A stretch of DNA of 64,000 nucleotides from Balanoglossus misakiensis (GCA_040954595.2 CM082590.2:186001-250000); one strand, 5' to 3'; shown: positions 10,356 through 25,420, counted from the stretch's first letter. Notes: generated from the letters alone by a model not told the origin. Translations and numbers: made by a program.

Positions 10356-13300
10356 CTCCCAAATAAACAACTATACAAACACACGTTAATCCGAATCCCC
10401 GGTCTTTCTGTCTTTACTTTAATACAAGAGTATTTGATATTTTGATATCAACAGATACCAACCACCACAGCTGGCGATTTCCAACCTGTACTGGAAGGGC
10501 TGGTTGCTTTTACTTGTTGTTTCAGCATTTAACCCGGCAAACATTGGTAAGTTTCAACTATGGACTCACATTCAATCAAATTCAATGTTCATTGCTAAGA
10601 CATCATTCTGTAGATAGTGTCACATCTTGTTTTCAAAATCACAGAAATGATTTGATTTCTCTCTTTCAGGCCACAAAGTATGGGAGGAGTATCCGATGTT
10701 GAAGTGTATGATGGAAATGTGTATGACAAAGTGAGTGCCTTATTATGTATATGGAACTTTGAGGGTGTCAGGGATTGTACTCAAAGAACTTGACTTAGAA
10801 TTCAGTATAAATACATGTAGACGTGTCCCTGTCTGTATACAGACAAGACTTCACTTGTCATATCATTTGCATTTATCCCTTTATTGATTTAGCTTGCCAA
10901 AATGGAGAAACAAGATATCTTGGAGTTTGAAAGTCATTTGGCAGCAGCCTCCACTCATATGCATATTGATGAGAGCACTAGTTTGTTGCTGGCTCAGTTA
11001 ACAGGAATGGATCCACAGTAAGTTTGACTTTTTATTCAGTCAACATGCGCCCAGATAAACGATTTCACGTCTAGAAATTGGAACCTAGCACATCATAAGA
11101 CCTAATTCTGTATTCTGTGGATTTTTGGACTACAGCTGGAAATTCTTGAGCGATCGCAATCTGAACATACTGAAAAGCGTACAATCCGTTGGCTATACAA
11201 TTTTAACGCTGTACTGCAGTAGTGGGCCGATGATGTGATTTTAATCTACGAGTTTCAAGTCTTGTGAAATAATGTGGCCTCACATATCTATAACCCAACA
11301 AAATTGCATCTGATTTTGATATTACATGACGCTCTGTTGAGATAGTCCACTGATTCAGCACATTCTCAAAAATAGTTCTGGGCACACAGTGAAAAACTGT
11401 TTCTATATTTTCACCAGTGAAAATACAAGCTCATATCTTCACCGTTAGAACAATAGCACAGTGGCAAATGCAGGCGTTGCATGTATGATAAATTGACAGT
11501 CTTAGGACCATCAAAAGAGCATTTATGCACAGGGACTGTTTTGAAAGCAATGGTTCAAACAGACTTTAAAAATAAGTACCAACACATGAACACAGCTGGA
11601 ATATACTGGGTTTCCAAACCCCCATTGTGGCAACCGGAATGTCTGATACCTGTCCTTGATTTCTTCCTCACAGTGGTGTTGCAAGAAGACTGCCCTCACA
11701 GGTCATGGAACAGTTGAAGAATCTCAACCAAACCTTGAAGATCGGTCATTTGCTGTGCAGAAGCTGAGGACCAGACTTCCTCCTGGATGTCATCCAACGT
11801 CAGGTAAAAATGTCAGCTTACAGCTGTTGAAAGCCAAAGACTCAAATTGAGCATTGTGGCTTTTTAGGTCCCATTGGGACCTTATAGGATTGGTTGCATC
11901 TGTATCTATCTATGTATGGATGTATGTCTGTCCGTCCGTCCACATCAAAAACGTGAAAACCACTGTGCATATCACCTCAATATTTTTATTTTGAGTCAAC
12001 TGACCAATATTCAAATGTTGACAGAAATATTTTCCGATTACCAACTTCCTGAGATAGAAAATCACTCAAGTTTACAGACGTACATAATAAACGATATGCA
12101 GCCTTTAAATCCTATCATTCGGTATTTTGAGAAATTACAAAATAAAAGTTGATCCAACAATTTTAGAATGGGTGCAATATCGTGTCTACAAACATTACGT
12201 CCAATCCAAATGTTCAGCAAATTTTGCATTTGACACATTCAAAATAGTGGACTGCCTTTGCTTCCTTCCATATTTTATGCACAGCGTATAATCAGACTTT
12301 AGTTTTGTCCTGTCTTTTCACCCATTATTTGTTCTCTTTTCCTGATCTCCGACAGAGACTATGGTTGCCACCATCTTGTCCGTTGTTAGGACAGCATACT
12401 GCCTTATGGCACTGACTATATACAATTATTGTAACCATAGTCTCTGGTTTGGCACATGGTAAATTTTATCAAAATTATTGCTGCGGGCCCTACATTTCCT
12501 TTGCAAAAGAATTAAAACTGCATTGTATAGCAAACGAAAATTCTGTAACTTCCCAAATCCTGATCTCAGGGTTTCAACATTTCTTGGAATTTCTTGAGTT
12601 TGTAAAATTTGCTGGAAAGTACTTGATTGTCCTACAAAATTGAAATTTGTCCTACAAAATTGAAATTTATCCTACAAAATTGATTTACCACCTGTGCTGT
12701 CTTAAAATGTCACTTGTCATAGAAAGCTTTATCAATTACTTCTGGAGAACAGCATTGCTGATTTTAAAAACTTGAAAACTGGTGAGAAAATTCTTGTAAA
12801 CTTCTGGAATTTTATGTTTGTGAACTACTGGTATGTAACTACAATAACAGGTTTCTTTCCTTGGGATCAGCTCACTCCATAACAATATGTTTTTGTTTTG
12901 TTTTTTTACATCAGAAACTGAAGTCTTACAGACTTTCCATGAACAGGTTTCTGTCATTCAAAGAGTTTCTGTTTGGTGGCTGCACACCATAGTACCAACA
13001 ATGTTTAAAGTCAACACCAGCGACTACGTACGCAGGTAACAATTCAAGTTTGAGTTCAAAGCACTTGGAAAACATGGTTTGGTTGTACGTTGGTGAAGTT
13101 TCAAAGGCCGAGGATTGTCTTATGCACATGTGCCTAATTTCGTGTATACAAACATTGCATCCAATCCATATGTTCTTCAAATTTTGCATTCAAAATGTGG
13201 ACTGCCTTCGCTTCCTTCCATAATTCATGCACACCGTACAAGTAGACTTAAGTTTTGTCCCTTCTTTTCACCCAATTTGCTGTCTTTTCCCGATCTCTGA

Positions 13301-13806
13301 CATAGAATATGTCGCCGCCATCTTGTCTGTTGTTAGGACAGCACACTGCCTTGTGGCATTGACTGTGTACATTTTTTGTAATCAGAGTCTCTGGTTCGGC
13401 ACATGTGCATTAGATGATTGTCGCCCTTTAAACCCCGGTGAGGGGTATAAAAGACCCCCCAAATCAGTGGCGAACCTTAATGCCATTTGACTGACAACAG
13501 ACAACACCAACGATCTTGGCTCTATGAAAATCGGCCCAAACAGGTCCAAGCATAAAGAATTACACCACACAACGACAGAAGTTGGCTTTATAAACACACA
13601 CAGCATAAAGTTATCGACGAAAAATACACGAGCTTTTGAAACAACGATGATTTTGGGAGAAATCTGGTTTCAGTGCTTTTCAGAAGCGTCCCTGGGAAAC
13701 AATAACCACGCCATTCAAACAGCTGTCAATCGCATAGAGGTGTAAAGTGTTCAATTATTTTCTATGTACATGAGATCAATTACACAGTCATTATGCACGA
13801 CGACCA
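10356..13806 (+). pseudogene. INTS1: Array unit U4: INTS1 exon cluster copy
   Basis: Exons A 10471-10546, B 10670-10730, C 10893-11017, D 11674-11803 (TGA at 11765-11767), Y 12723-12781, Z 12915-13035. Exon B has A to V in the KAWEEY motif (codon GTA near 10679). The C-D intron carries a two-site variant, GAAAAACTGTTTCTAT near 11391, shared only with U7, three units away. Confidence 0.9.
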
Positions 13807-16800
13807 CTCCCAAATAAACAACTATACAAACACACGTTAATCCGAATCCCCGGTCTTTCTGTCTTTACTTTAATACAAGAGTATTTGATATTTTGATATC
13901 AACAGATACCAACCACCACAGCTGGCGATTTCCAACCTGTACTGGAAGGGCTGGTTGCTTTTACTTGTTGTTTCAGCATTTAACCCGGCAAACATTGGTA
14001 AGTTTCAACTATGGACTCACATTCAATCAAATTCAATGTTCATTGCTAAGACATCATTCTGTAGATAGTGTCACATCTTGTTTTCAAAATCACAGAAATG
14101 ATTTGATTTCTCTCTTTCAGGCCACAAAGCATGGGAGGAGTATCCGATGTTGAAGTGTATGATGGAAATGTGTATGACAAAGTGAGTGCCTTATTATGTA
14201 TATGGAACTTTGAGGGTGTCAGGGATTGTACTCAAAGAACTTGACTTAGAATTCAGTATAAATACATGTAGACGTGTCCCTGTCTGTATACAGACAAGAC
14301 TTCACTTGTCATATCATTTGCATTTATCCCTTTATTGATTTAGCTTGCCAAAATGGAGAAACAAGATATCTTGGAGTTTGAAAGTCATTTGGCAGCAGCC
14401 TCCACTCATATGCATATTGATGAGAGCACTAGTTTGTTGCTGGCTCAGTTAACAGGAATGGATCCACAGTAAGTTTGACTTTTTATTCAGTCAACATGCG
14501 CCCAGATAAACGATTTCACGTCTAGAAATTGGAACCTAGCACATCATAAGACCTAATTCTGTATTCTGTGGATTTTTGGACTACAGCTGGAAATTCTTGA
14601 GCGATCGCAATCTGAACATACTGAAAAGCGTACAATCCGTTGGCTATACAATTTTAACGCTGTACTGCAGTAGTGGGCCGATGATGTGATTTTAATCTAC
14701 GAGTTTCAAGTCTTGTGAAATAATGTGGCCTCACATATCTATAACCCAACAAAATTGCATCTGATTTTGATATTACATGACGCTCTGTTGAGATAGTCCA
14801 CTGATTCAGCACATTCTCAAAAATAGTTCTGGGCACACAGTGAAAATCTGTTTCTGTATTTTCACCAGTGAAAATACAAGCTCATATCTTCACCGTTAGA
14901 ACAATAGCACAGTGGCAAATGCAGGCGTTGCATGTATGATAAATTGACAGTCTTAGGACCATCAAAAGAGCATTTATGCACAGGGACTGTTTTGAAAGCA
15001 ATGGTTCAAACAGACTTTAAAAATAAGTACCAACACATGAACACAGCTGGAATATACTGGGTTTTCAAACCCCCATTGTGGCAACCGGAATGTCTGATAC
15101 CTGTCCTTGATTTCTTCCTCACAGTGGTGTTGCAAGAAGACTGCCCTCACAGGTCATGGAACAGTTGAAGAATCTCAACCAAACCTTGAAGATCGGTCAT
15201 TTGCTGTGCAGAAGCTGAGGACCAGACTTCCTCCTGGATGTCATCCAACGTCAGGTAAAAATGTCAGCTTACAGCTGTTGAAAGCCAAAGACTCAAATTG
15301 AGCATTGTGGCTTTTTAGGTCCCATTGGGACCTTATAGGATTGGTTGCATCTGTATCTATCTATGTATGGATGTATGTCTGTCCGTCCGTCCACATCAAA
15401 AACGTGAAAACCACTGTGCATATCACCTCAATATTTTTATTTTGAGTCCACTGACCAATATTCAAATGTTGACAGAAATATTTTCCGATTACCAACTTCC
15501 TGAGATAGAAAATCACTCAAGTTTACAGACGTACATAATAAACGATATGCAGCCTTTAAATCCTATCATTCGGTATTTTGAGAAATTACAAAATAAAAGT
15601 TGATCCAACAATTTTAGAATGGGTGCAATATCGTGTGTACAAACATTACGTCCAATCCAAATGTTCAGCAAATTTTGCATTTGACACATTCAAAATAGTG
15701 GACTGCCTTTGCTTCCTTCCATATTTTATGCACAGCGTATAATCAGACTTTAGTTTTGTCCTGTCTTTTCACCCATTATTTGTTCTCTTTTCCTGATCTC
15801 CGACAGAGACTATGGTTGCCACCATCTTGTCCGTTGTTAGGACAGCATACTGCCTTATGGCACTGACTATATACAATTATTGTAACCATAGTCTCTGGTT
15901 TGGCACATGGTAAATTTTATCAAAATTATTGCTGCGGGCCCTACATTTCCTTTGCAAAAGAATTAAAACTGCATTGTATAGCAAACGAAAATTCTGTAAC
16001 TTCCCAAATCCTGATCTCAGGGTTTCAACATTTCTTGGAATTTCTTGAGTTTGTAAAATTTGCTGGAAAGTACTTGATTGTCCTACAAAATTGAAATTTG
16101 TCCTACAAAATTGAAATTTATCCTACAAAATTGATTTACCACCTGTGCTGTCTTAAAATGTCACTTGTCATAGAAAGCTTTATCAATTACTTCTGGAGAA
16201 CAGCATTGCTGATTTTAAAAACTTGAAAACTGGTGAGAAAATTCTTGTAAACTTCTGGAATTTTATGTTTGTGAACTACTGGTATGTAACTACAATAACA
16301 GGTTTCTTTCCTTGGGATCAGCTCACTCCATAACAATATGTTTTTGTTTTGTTTTTTTACATCAGAAACTGAAGTCTTACAGACTTTCCATGAACAGGTT
16401 TCTGTCATTCAAAGAGTTTCTGTTTGGTGGCTGCACACCATAGTACCAACAATGTTTAAAGTCAACACCAGCGACTACGTACGCAGGTAACAATTCAAGT
16501 TTGAGTTCAAAGCACTTGGAAAACATGGTTTGGTTGTACGTTGGTGAAGTTTCAAAGGCCGAGGATTGTCTTATGCACATGTGCCTAATTTTGTGTATAC
16601 AAACATTGCATCCAATCCATATGTTCTTCAAATTTTGCATTCAAAATGTGGACTGCCTTCGCTTCCTTCCATAATTCATGCACACCGTGCAAGTAGACTT
16701 AAGTTTTGTCCCTTCTTTTCACCCAATTTGCTGTCTTTTCCCGATCTCTGACATAGAATATGTCGCCGCCATCTTGTCTGTTGTTAGGACAGCACACTGC

Positions 16801-17257
16801 CTTGTGGCATTGACTGTGTACATTTTTTGTAATCAGAGTCTCTGGTTCGGCACATGTGCATTAGATGATTGTCGCCCTTTAAACCCCGGTGAGGGGTATA
16901 AAAGACCCCCCAAATCAGTGGCGAACCTTAATGCCATTTGACTGACAACAGACAACACCAACGATCTTGGCTCTATGAAAATCGGCCCAAACAGGTCCAA
17001 GCATAAAGAATTACACCACACAACGACAGAAGTTGGCTTTATAAACACACACAGCATAAAGTTATCGACGAAAAATACACGAGCTTTTGAAACAACGATG
17101 ATTTTGGGAGAAATCTGGTTTCAGTGCTTTTCAGAAGCGTCCCTGGGAAACAATAACCACGCCATTCAAACAGCTGTCAATCGCATAGAGGTGTAAAGTG
17201 TTCAATTATTTTCTATGTACATGAGATCAATTACACAGTCATTATGCACGACGACCA
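13807..17257 (+). pseudogene. INTS1: Array unit U5: INTS1 exon cluster copy
   Basis: Exons A 13922-13997, B 14121-14181, C 14344-14468, D 15125-15254 (TGA at 15216-15218), Y 16174-16232, Z 16366-16486. No exonic change was noticed. A GAGTCCACTG variant near 15446 is shared only with U13, and a TAATTTTGTG variant near 16587 only with U1, so this copy mixes markers of distant units. Confidence 0.9.
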
Positions 17258-20200
17258 CTCCCAAATAAACAACTATACAAACACACGTTAATCCGAATCC
17301 CCGGTCTTTCTGTCTTTACTTTAATACAAGAGTATTTGATATTTTGATATCAACAGATACCAACCACCACAGCTGGCGATTTCCAACCTGTACTGGAAGG
17401 GCTGGTTGCTTTTACTTGTTGTTTCAGCATTTAACCCGGCAAACATTGGTAAGTTTCAACTATGGACTCACATTCAATCAAATTCAATGTTCATTGCTAA
17501 GACATCATTCTGTAGATAGTGTCACATCTTGTTTTCAAAATCACAGAAATGATTTGATTTCTCTCTTTCAGGCCACAAAGCATGGGAGGAGTATCCGATG
17601 TTGAAGTGTATGATGGAAATGTGTATGACAAAGTGAGTGCCTTATTATGTATATGGAACTTTGAGGGTGTCAGGGATTGTACTCAAAGAACTTGACTTAG
17701 AATTCAGTATAAATACATGTAGACGTGTCCCTGTCTGTATACAGACAAGACTTCACTTGTCATATCATTTGCATTTATCCCTTTATTGATTTAGCTTGCC
17801 AAAATGGAGAAACAAGATATCTTGGAGTTTGAAAGTCATTTGGCAGCAGCCTCCACTCATATGCATATTGATGAGAGCACTAGTTTGTTGCTGGATCAGT
17901 TAACAGGAATGGATCCACAGTAAGTTTGACTTTTTATTCAGTCAACATGCGCCCAGATAAACGATTTCACGTCTAGAAATTGGAACCTAGCACATCATAA
18001 GACCTAATTCTGTATTCTGTGGATTTTTGGACTACAGCTGGAAATTCTTGAGCGATCGCAATCTGAACATACTGAAAAGCGTACAATCCGTTGGCTATAC
18101 AATTTTAACGCTGTACTGCAGTAGTGGGCCGATGATGTGATTTTAATCTACGAGTTTCAAGTCTTGTGAAATAATGTGGCCTCACATATCTATAACCCAA
18201 CAAAATTGCATCTGATTTTGATATTACATGACGCTCTGTTGAGATAGTCCACTGATTCAGCACATTCTCAAAAATAGTTCTGGGCACACAGTGAAAATCT
18301 GTTTCTGTATTTTCACCAGTGAAAATACAAGCTCATATCTTCACCGTTAGAACAATAGCACAGTGGCAAATGCAGGCGTTGCATGTATGATAAATTGACA
18401 GTCTTAGGACCATCAAAAGAGCATTTATGCACAGGGACTGTTTTGAAAGCAATGGTTCAAACAGACTTTAAAAATAAGTACCAACACATGAACACAGCTG
18501 GAATATACTGGGTTTTCAAACCCCCATTGTGGCAACCGGAATGTCTGATACCTGTCCTTGATTTCTTCCTCACAGTGGTGTTGCAAGAAGACTGCCCTCA
18601 CAGGTCATGGAACAGTTGAAGAATCTCAACCAAACCTTGAAGATCGGTCATTTGCTGTGCAGAAGCTGAGGACCAGACTTCCTCCTGGATGTCATCCAAC
18701 GTCAGGTAAAAATGTCAGCTTACAGCTGTTGAAAGCCAAAGACTCAAATTGAGCATTGTGGCTTTTTAGGTCCCATTGGGACCTTATAGGATTGGTTGCA
18801 TCTGTATCTATCTATGTATGGATGTATGTCTGTCCGTCCGTCCACATCAAAAACGTGAAAACCACTGTGCATATCACCTCAATATTTTTATTTTGAGTCA
18901 ACTGACCAATATTCAAATGTTGACAGAAATATTTTCCGATTACCAACTTCCTGAGATAGAAAATCACTCAAGTTTACAGACGTACATAATAAACGATATG
19001 CAGCCTTTAAATCCTATCATTCGGTATTTTGAGAAATTACAAAATAAAAGTTGATCCAACAATTTTAGAATGGGTGCAATATCGTGTGTACAAACATTAC
19101 GTCCAATCCAAATGTTCAGCAAATTTTGCATTTGACACATTCAAAATAGTGGACTGCCTTTGCTTCCTTCCATATTTTATGCACAGCGTATAATCAGACT
19201 TTAGTTTTGTCCTGTCTTTTCACCCATTATTTGTTCTCTTTTCCTGATCTCCGACAGAGACTATGGTTGCCACCATCTTGTCCGTTGTTAGGACAGCATA
19301 CTGCCTTATGGCACTGACTATATACAATTATTGTAACCATAGTCTCTGGTTTGGCACATGGTAAATTTTATCAAAATTATTGCTGCGGGCCCTACATTTC
19401 CTTTGCAAAAGAATTAAAACTGCATTGTATAGCAAACGAAAATTCTGTAACTTCCCAAATCCTGATCTCAGGGTTTCAACATTTCTTGGAATTTCTTGAG
19501 TTTGTAAAATTTGCTGGAAAGTACTTGATTGTCCTACAAAATTGAAATTTGTCCTACAAAATTGAAATTTATCCTACAAAATTGATTTACCACCTGTGCT
19601 GTCTTAAAATGTCACTTGTCATAGAAAGCTTTATCAATTACTTCTGGAGAACAGCATTGCTGATTTTAAAAACTTGAAAACTGGTGAGAAAATTCTTGTA
19701 AACTTCTGGAATTTTATGTTTGTGAACTACTGGTATGTAACTACAATAACAGGTTTCTTTCCTTGGGATCAGCTCACTCCATAACAATATGTTTTTGTTT
19801 TGTTTTTTTACATCAGAAACTGAAGTCTTACAGACTTTCCATGAACAGGTTTCTGTCATTCAAAGAGTTTCTGTTTGGTGGCTGCACACCATAGTACCAA
19901 CAATGTTTAAAGTCAACACCAGCGACTACGTACGCAGGTAACAATTCAAGTTTGAGTTCAAAGCACTTGGAAAACATGGTTTGGTTGTACGTTGGTGAAG
20001 TTTCAAAGGCCGAGGATTGTCTTATGCACATGTGCCTAATTTCGTGTATACAAACATTGCATCCAATCCATATGTTCTTCAAATTTTGCATTCAAAATGT
20101 GGACTGCCTTCGCTTCCTTCCATAATTCATGCACACCGTACAAGTAGACTTAAGTTTTGTCCCTTCTTTTCACCCAATTTGCTGTCTTTTCCCGATCTCT

Positions 20201-20708
20201 GACATAGAATATGTCGCCGCCATCTTGTCTGTTGTTAGGACAGCACACTGCCTTGTGGCATTGACTGTGTACATTTTTTGTAATCAGAGTCTCTGGTTCG
20301 GCACATGTGCATTAGATGATTGTCGCCCTTTAAACCCCGGTGAGGGGTATAAAAGACCCCCCAAATCAGTGGCGAACCTTAATGCCATTTGACTGACAAC
20401 AGACAACACCAACGATCTTGGCTCTATGAAAATCGGCCCAAACAGGTCCAAGCATAAAGAATTACACCACACAACGACAGAAGTTGGCTTTATAAACACA
20501 CACAGCATAAAGTTATCGACGAAAAATACACGAGCTTTTGAAACAACGATGATTTTGGGAGAAATCTGGTTTCAGTGCTTTTCAGAAGCGTCCCTGGGAA
20601 ACAATAACCACGCCATTCAAACAGCTGTCAATCGCATAGAGGTGTAAAGTGTTCAATTATTTTCTATGTACATGAGATCAATTACACAGTCATTATGCAC
20701 GACGACCA
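17258..20708 (+). pseudogene. INTS1: Array unit U6: INTS1 exon cluster copy
   Basis: Exons A 17373-17448, B 17572-17632, C 17795-17919, D 18576-18705 (TGA at 18667-18669), Y 19625-19683, Z 19817-19937. Exon C has a private A to D change (GCT to GAT near 17894) inside the conserved LLLAQLTG stretch. A charged residue in a hydrophobic helix suggests relaxed constraint. Confidence 0.9.
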
Positions 20709-23700
20709 CTCCCAAATAAACAACTATACAAACACACGTTAATCCGAATCCCCGGTCTTTCTGTCTTTACTTTAATACAAGAGTATTTGATATTTTGATA
20801 TCAACAGATACCAACCACCACAGCTGGCGATTTCCAACCTGTACTGGAAGGGCTGGTTGCTTTTACTTGTTGTTTCAGCATTTAACCCGGCAAACATTGG
20901 TAAGTTTCAACTATGGACTCACATTCAATCAAATTCAATGTTCATTGCTAAGACATCATTCTGTAGATAGTGTCACATCTTGTTTTCAAAATCACAGAAA
21001 TGATTTGATTTCTCTCTTTCAGGCCACAAAGCATGGGAGGAGTATCCGATGTTGAAGTGTATGATGGAAATGTGTATGACAAAGTGAGTGCCTTATTATG
21101 TATATGGAACTTTGAGGGTGTCAGGGATTGTACTCAAAGAACTTGACTTAGAATTCAGTATAAATACATGTAGACGTGTCCCTGTCTGTATACAGACAAG
21201 ACTTCACTTGTCATATCATTTGCATTTACCACGGAATTCTTTTTACCAGCACCAAACGGCAAACTGGCAACATCGTATTTCTTTCATGCCAGCAACGCGT
21301 TATCTCTAAAATTGTAACAACGTCACAATGTACTAGACAAAGAGGCGTCCCCCCATCCCAATTGCGCAGTTGAAGTACGTGCGTGTTGAGAGAGAGACGT
21401 GAACAGAAAGGGGTAGGAGACTGACTTGAACACGGACGACGAGAGTTGTTTAGCGTGTCGAACGCTGCTCTACGAAGCTCGTAGTTACCTACTGACCGGG
21501 ACATTTGCGCTTGAACGGACTGGGTTCCTCCCGATTGCCGCACGCCGGCGGGTATGAAAGTGTAGGCTAAGACGTCGATCCACCGGCCGGCTGCACTGTT
21601 CCCAACATTACCAGCTCCACGCCACTTTGAGCTGCACCGCGGTCGGATATCCCACCCCGGCTGCCGGACAGCATATGAAGGTGTCTGAGGCCTTTTCTAG
21701 TCAAAACTTTGGGGTTTTCGGAATGGGAAATAGCGGAACAAGAACATGGATATATACTAAATCATGAACGCCAAACAAACACGTTGAAAAAGCCAGATCT
21801 GAAAAATTCATGTGGCGTCCACCGCTGGGCGCATTGACGCGTCAACGTTTTTTTTCAAACAACGTAACCTGTCATGATTGCTGCCACAAACAACAAGTTC
21901 GTGCGTAGGTCGAGAAAGTTCTCAAGCGGCCGGGTGATCGCGGCAAGGTTAGCGGCGGCCTCGCACGCCCGAATTTGCCACAAAACTATCAGTCCACACA
22001 GCAATGCCGTTCAAACTCTTCCGTCGTATTTATTTCAACACAAATTCAGAATACAACACGGCAGTTTGGTACGTCGTCTCTATCCTACACTGCTAATTCT
22101 CATCTCAATCTCTAAAAAAGTTCAACAGACGGGATACACTGCAACCCGCGGCACTAGGAACAGCAAAATTCACGTCTCTGCTTCACAGGAATCTACCGAC
22201 CTGAAGTGGGAGGAACCCAGTCCGTTCAAGTACAAATGTCCCGGTAAGAAGGTAACTACGAGCTTCCTAGAGCAGCGTTCGAGTCGACACGTCTCTCTCA
22301 ACACGCACGTACTTCAACTGCTCAATAGGGATGGGGGGGGGGGGGCGCCTCTTTGTCTACTAAATTGTGACGTTGTTACAATTTTAGAGATAACGTGTCG
22401 GGCCCCCTCAAAGAAAGCCGGTGGCCCCCTCAAAGAAAGCCGGTGTTGCTAGTTTGGCATTTGTTGCTAGTATTCTGAATATCGTAGTATCCCTTTATTG
22501 ATTTAGCTTGCCAAAATGGAGAAACAAGATATCTTGGAGTTTGAAAGTCATTTGGCAGCAGCCTCCACTCATATGCATATTGATGAGAGCACTAGTTTGT
22601 TGCTGGCTCAGTTAACAGGAATGGATCCACAGTAAGTTTGACTTTTTATTCAGTCAACATGCGCCCAGATAAACGATTTCACGTCTAGAAATTGGAACCT
22701 AGCACATCATAAGACCTAATTCTGTATTCTGTGGATTTTTGGACTACAGCTGGAAATTCTTGAGCGATCGCAATCTGAACATACTGAAAAGCGTACAATC
22801 CGTTGGCTATACAATTTTAACGCTGTACTGCAGTAGTGGGCCGATGATGTGATTTTAATCTACGAGTTTCAAGTCTTGTGAAATAATGTGGCCTCACATA
22901 TCTATAACCCAACAAAATTGCATCTGATTTTGATATTACATGACGCTCTGTTGAGATAGTCCACTGATTCAGCACATTCTCAAAAATAGTTCTGGGCACA
23001 CAGTGAAAAACTGTTTCTATATTTTCACCAGTGAAAATACAAGCTCATATCTTCACCGTTAGAACAATAGCACAGTGGCAAATGCAGGCGTTGCATGTAT
23101 GATAAATTGACAGTCTTAGGACCATCAAAAGAGCATTTATGCACAGGGACTGTTTTGAAAGCAATGGTTCAAACAGACTTTAAAAATAAGTACCAACACA
23201 TGAACACAGCTGGAATATACTGGGTTTCCAAACCCCCATTGTGGCAACCGGAATGTCTGATACCTGTCCTTGATTTCTTCCTCACAGTGGTGTTGCAAGA
23301 AGACTGCCCTCACAGGTCATGGAACAGTTGAAGAATCTCAACCAAACCTTGAAGATCGGTCATTTGCTGTGCAGAAGCTGAGGACCAGACTTCCTCCTGG
23401 ATGTCATCCAACGTCAGGTAAAAATGTCAGCTTACAGCTGTTGAAAGCCAAAGACTCAAATTGAGCATTGTGGCTTTTTAGGTCCCATTGGGACCTTATA
23501 GGATTGGTTGCATCTGTATCTATCTATGTATGGATGTATGTCTGTCCGTCCGTCCACATCAAAAACGTGAAAACCACTGTGCATATCACCTCAATATTTT
23601 TATTTTGAGTCAACTGACCAATATTCAAATGTTGACAGAAATATTTTCCGATTACCAACTTCCTGAGATAGAAAATCACTCAAGTTTACAGACGTACATA

Positions 23701-25420
23701 ATAAACGATATGCAGCCTTTAAATCCTATCATTCGGTATTTTGAGAAATTACAAAATAAAAGTTGATCCAACAATTTTAGAATGGGTGCAATATCGTGTC
23801 TACAAACATTACGTCCAATCCAAATGTTCAGCAAATTTTGCATTTGACACATTCAAAATAGTGGACTGCCTTTGCTTCCTTCCATATTTTATGCACAGCG
23901 TATAATCAGACTTTAGTTTTGTCCTGTCTTTTCACCCATTATTTGTTCTCTTTTCCTGATCTCCGACAGAGACTATGGTTGCCACCATCTTGTCCGTTGT
24001 TAGGACAGCATACTGCCTTATGGCACTGACTATATACAATTATTGTAACCATAGTCTCTGGTTTGGCACATGGTAAATTTTATCAAAATTATTGCTGCGG
24101 GCCCTACATTTCCTTTGCAAAAGAATTAAAACTGCATTGTATAGCAAACGAAAATTCTGTAACTTCCCAAATCCTGATCTCAGGGTTTCAACATTTCTTG
24201 GAATTTCTTGAGTTTGTAAAATTTGCTGGAAAGTACTTGATTGTCCTACAAAATTGAAATTTGTCCTACAAAATTGAAATTTATCCTACAAAATTGATTT
24301 ACCACCTGTGCTGTCTTAAAATGTCACTTGTCATAGAAAGCTTTTTCAATTACTTCTGGAGAACAGCATTGCTGATTTTAAAAACTTGAAAACTGGTGAG
24401 AAAATTCTTGTAAACTTCTGGAATTTTATGTTTGTGAACTACTGGTATGTAACTACAATAACAGGTTTCTTTCCTTGGGATCAGCTCACTCCATAACAAT
24501 ATGTTTTTGTTTTGTTTTTTTACATCAGAAACTGAAGTCTTACAGACTTTCCATGAACAGGTTTCTGTCATTCAAAGAGTTTCTGTTTGGTGGCTGCACA
24601 CCATAGTACCAACAATGTTTAAAGTCAACACCAGCGACTACGTACGCAGGTAACAATTCAAGTTTGAGTTCAAAGCACTTGGAAAACATGGTTTGGTTGT
24701 ACGTTGGTGAAGTTTCAAAGGCCGAGGATTGTCTTATGCACATGTGCCTAATTTCGTGTATACAAACATTGCATCCAATCCATATGTTCTTCAAATTTTG
24801 CATTCAAAATGTGGACTGCCTTCGCTTCCTTCCATAATTCATGCACACCGTACAAGTAGACTTAAGTTTTGTCCCTTCTTTTCACCTAATTTGCTGTCTT
24901 TTCCCGATCTCTGACATAGAATATGTCGCCGCCATCTTGTCTGTTGTTAGGACAGCACACTGCCTTGTGGCATTGACTGTGTACATTTTTTGTAATCAGA
25001 GTCTCTGGTTCGGCACATGTGCATTAGATGATTGTCGCCCTTTAAACCCCGGTGAGGGGTATAAAAGACCCCCCAAATCAGTGGCGAACCTTAATGCCAT
25101 TTGACTGACAACAGACAACACCAACGATCTTGGCTCTATGAAAATCGGCCCAAACAGGTCCAAGCATAAAGAATTACACCACACAACGACAGAAGTTGGC
25201 TTTATAAACACACACAGCATAAAGTTATCGACGAAAAATACACAAGCTTTTGAAACAACGATGATTTTGGGAGAAATCTGGTTTCAGTGCTTTTCAGAAG
25301 CGTCCCTGGGAAACAATAACCACGCCATTCAAACAGCTGTCAATCGCATAGAGGTGTAAAGTGTTCAATTATTTTCTATGTACATGAGATCAATTACACA
25401 GTCATTATGCACGACGACCA
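20709..25420 (+). pseudogene. INTS1: Array unit U7: INTS1 exon cluster copy split by a transposon
   Basis: Exons A 20824-20899, B 21023-21083, C 22507-22631, D 23288-23417 (TGA at 23379-23381), Y 24337-24395, Z 24529-24649. A 1,259-bp inverted-repeat element (21229-22487) plus a TA duplication sits in the short B-C intron. Exon Y has Y to F (TAT to TTT near 24344). The C-D intron shares its two-site variant with U4. Confidence 0.9.
21229..22487. mobile_element. Non-autonomous DNA transposon with long (~280-300 bp) imperfect inverted repeats, TA target duplication
   Basis: Compared with other units, 1,259 bp is inserted and flanked by TA at 21227-21228 and 22488-22489. The ends are CCACGGAATTC and, read inward from the right, CTACGATATTC. 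The arms (about 21229-21532 and 22208-22487) can be read against each other along their length, with shared words such as TTATCTCTAAAATTGTAAC and AGTACGTGCGTGTTGAGAGA. The left arm has about 50 bp extra. The right arm has a poly-G run and a 22-bp direct duplication near 22400-22444. The core (about 21533-22207) shows no transposase. A 192-codon open frame at 21874-22452 runs into the right arm and is probably chance. TA duplication suggests the Tc1/mariner group, but the CCACG/CTACG termini are not the usual CAGT, so the superfamily is open. Confidence 0.85.

Noticed and set aside
21874-22452. 192-codon ORF in the U7 element as a transposase
   Set aside because: It has no transposase motif, and its last third is the inverted repeat read through, including a poly-G run; likely chance.
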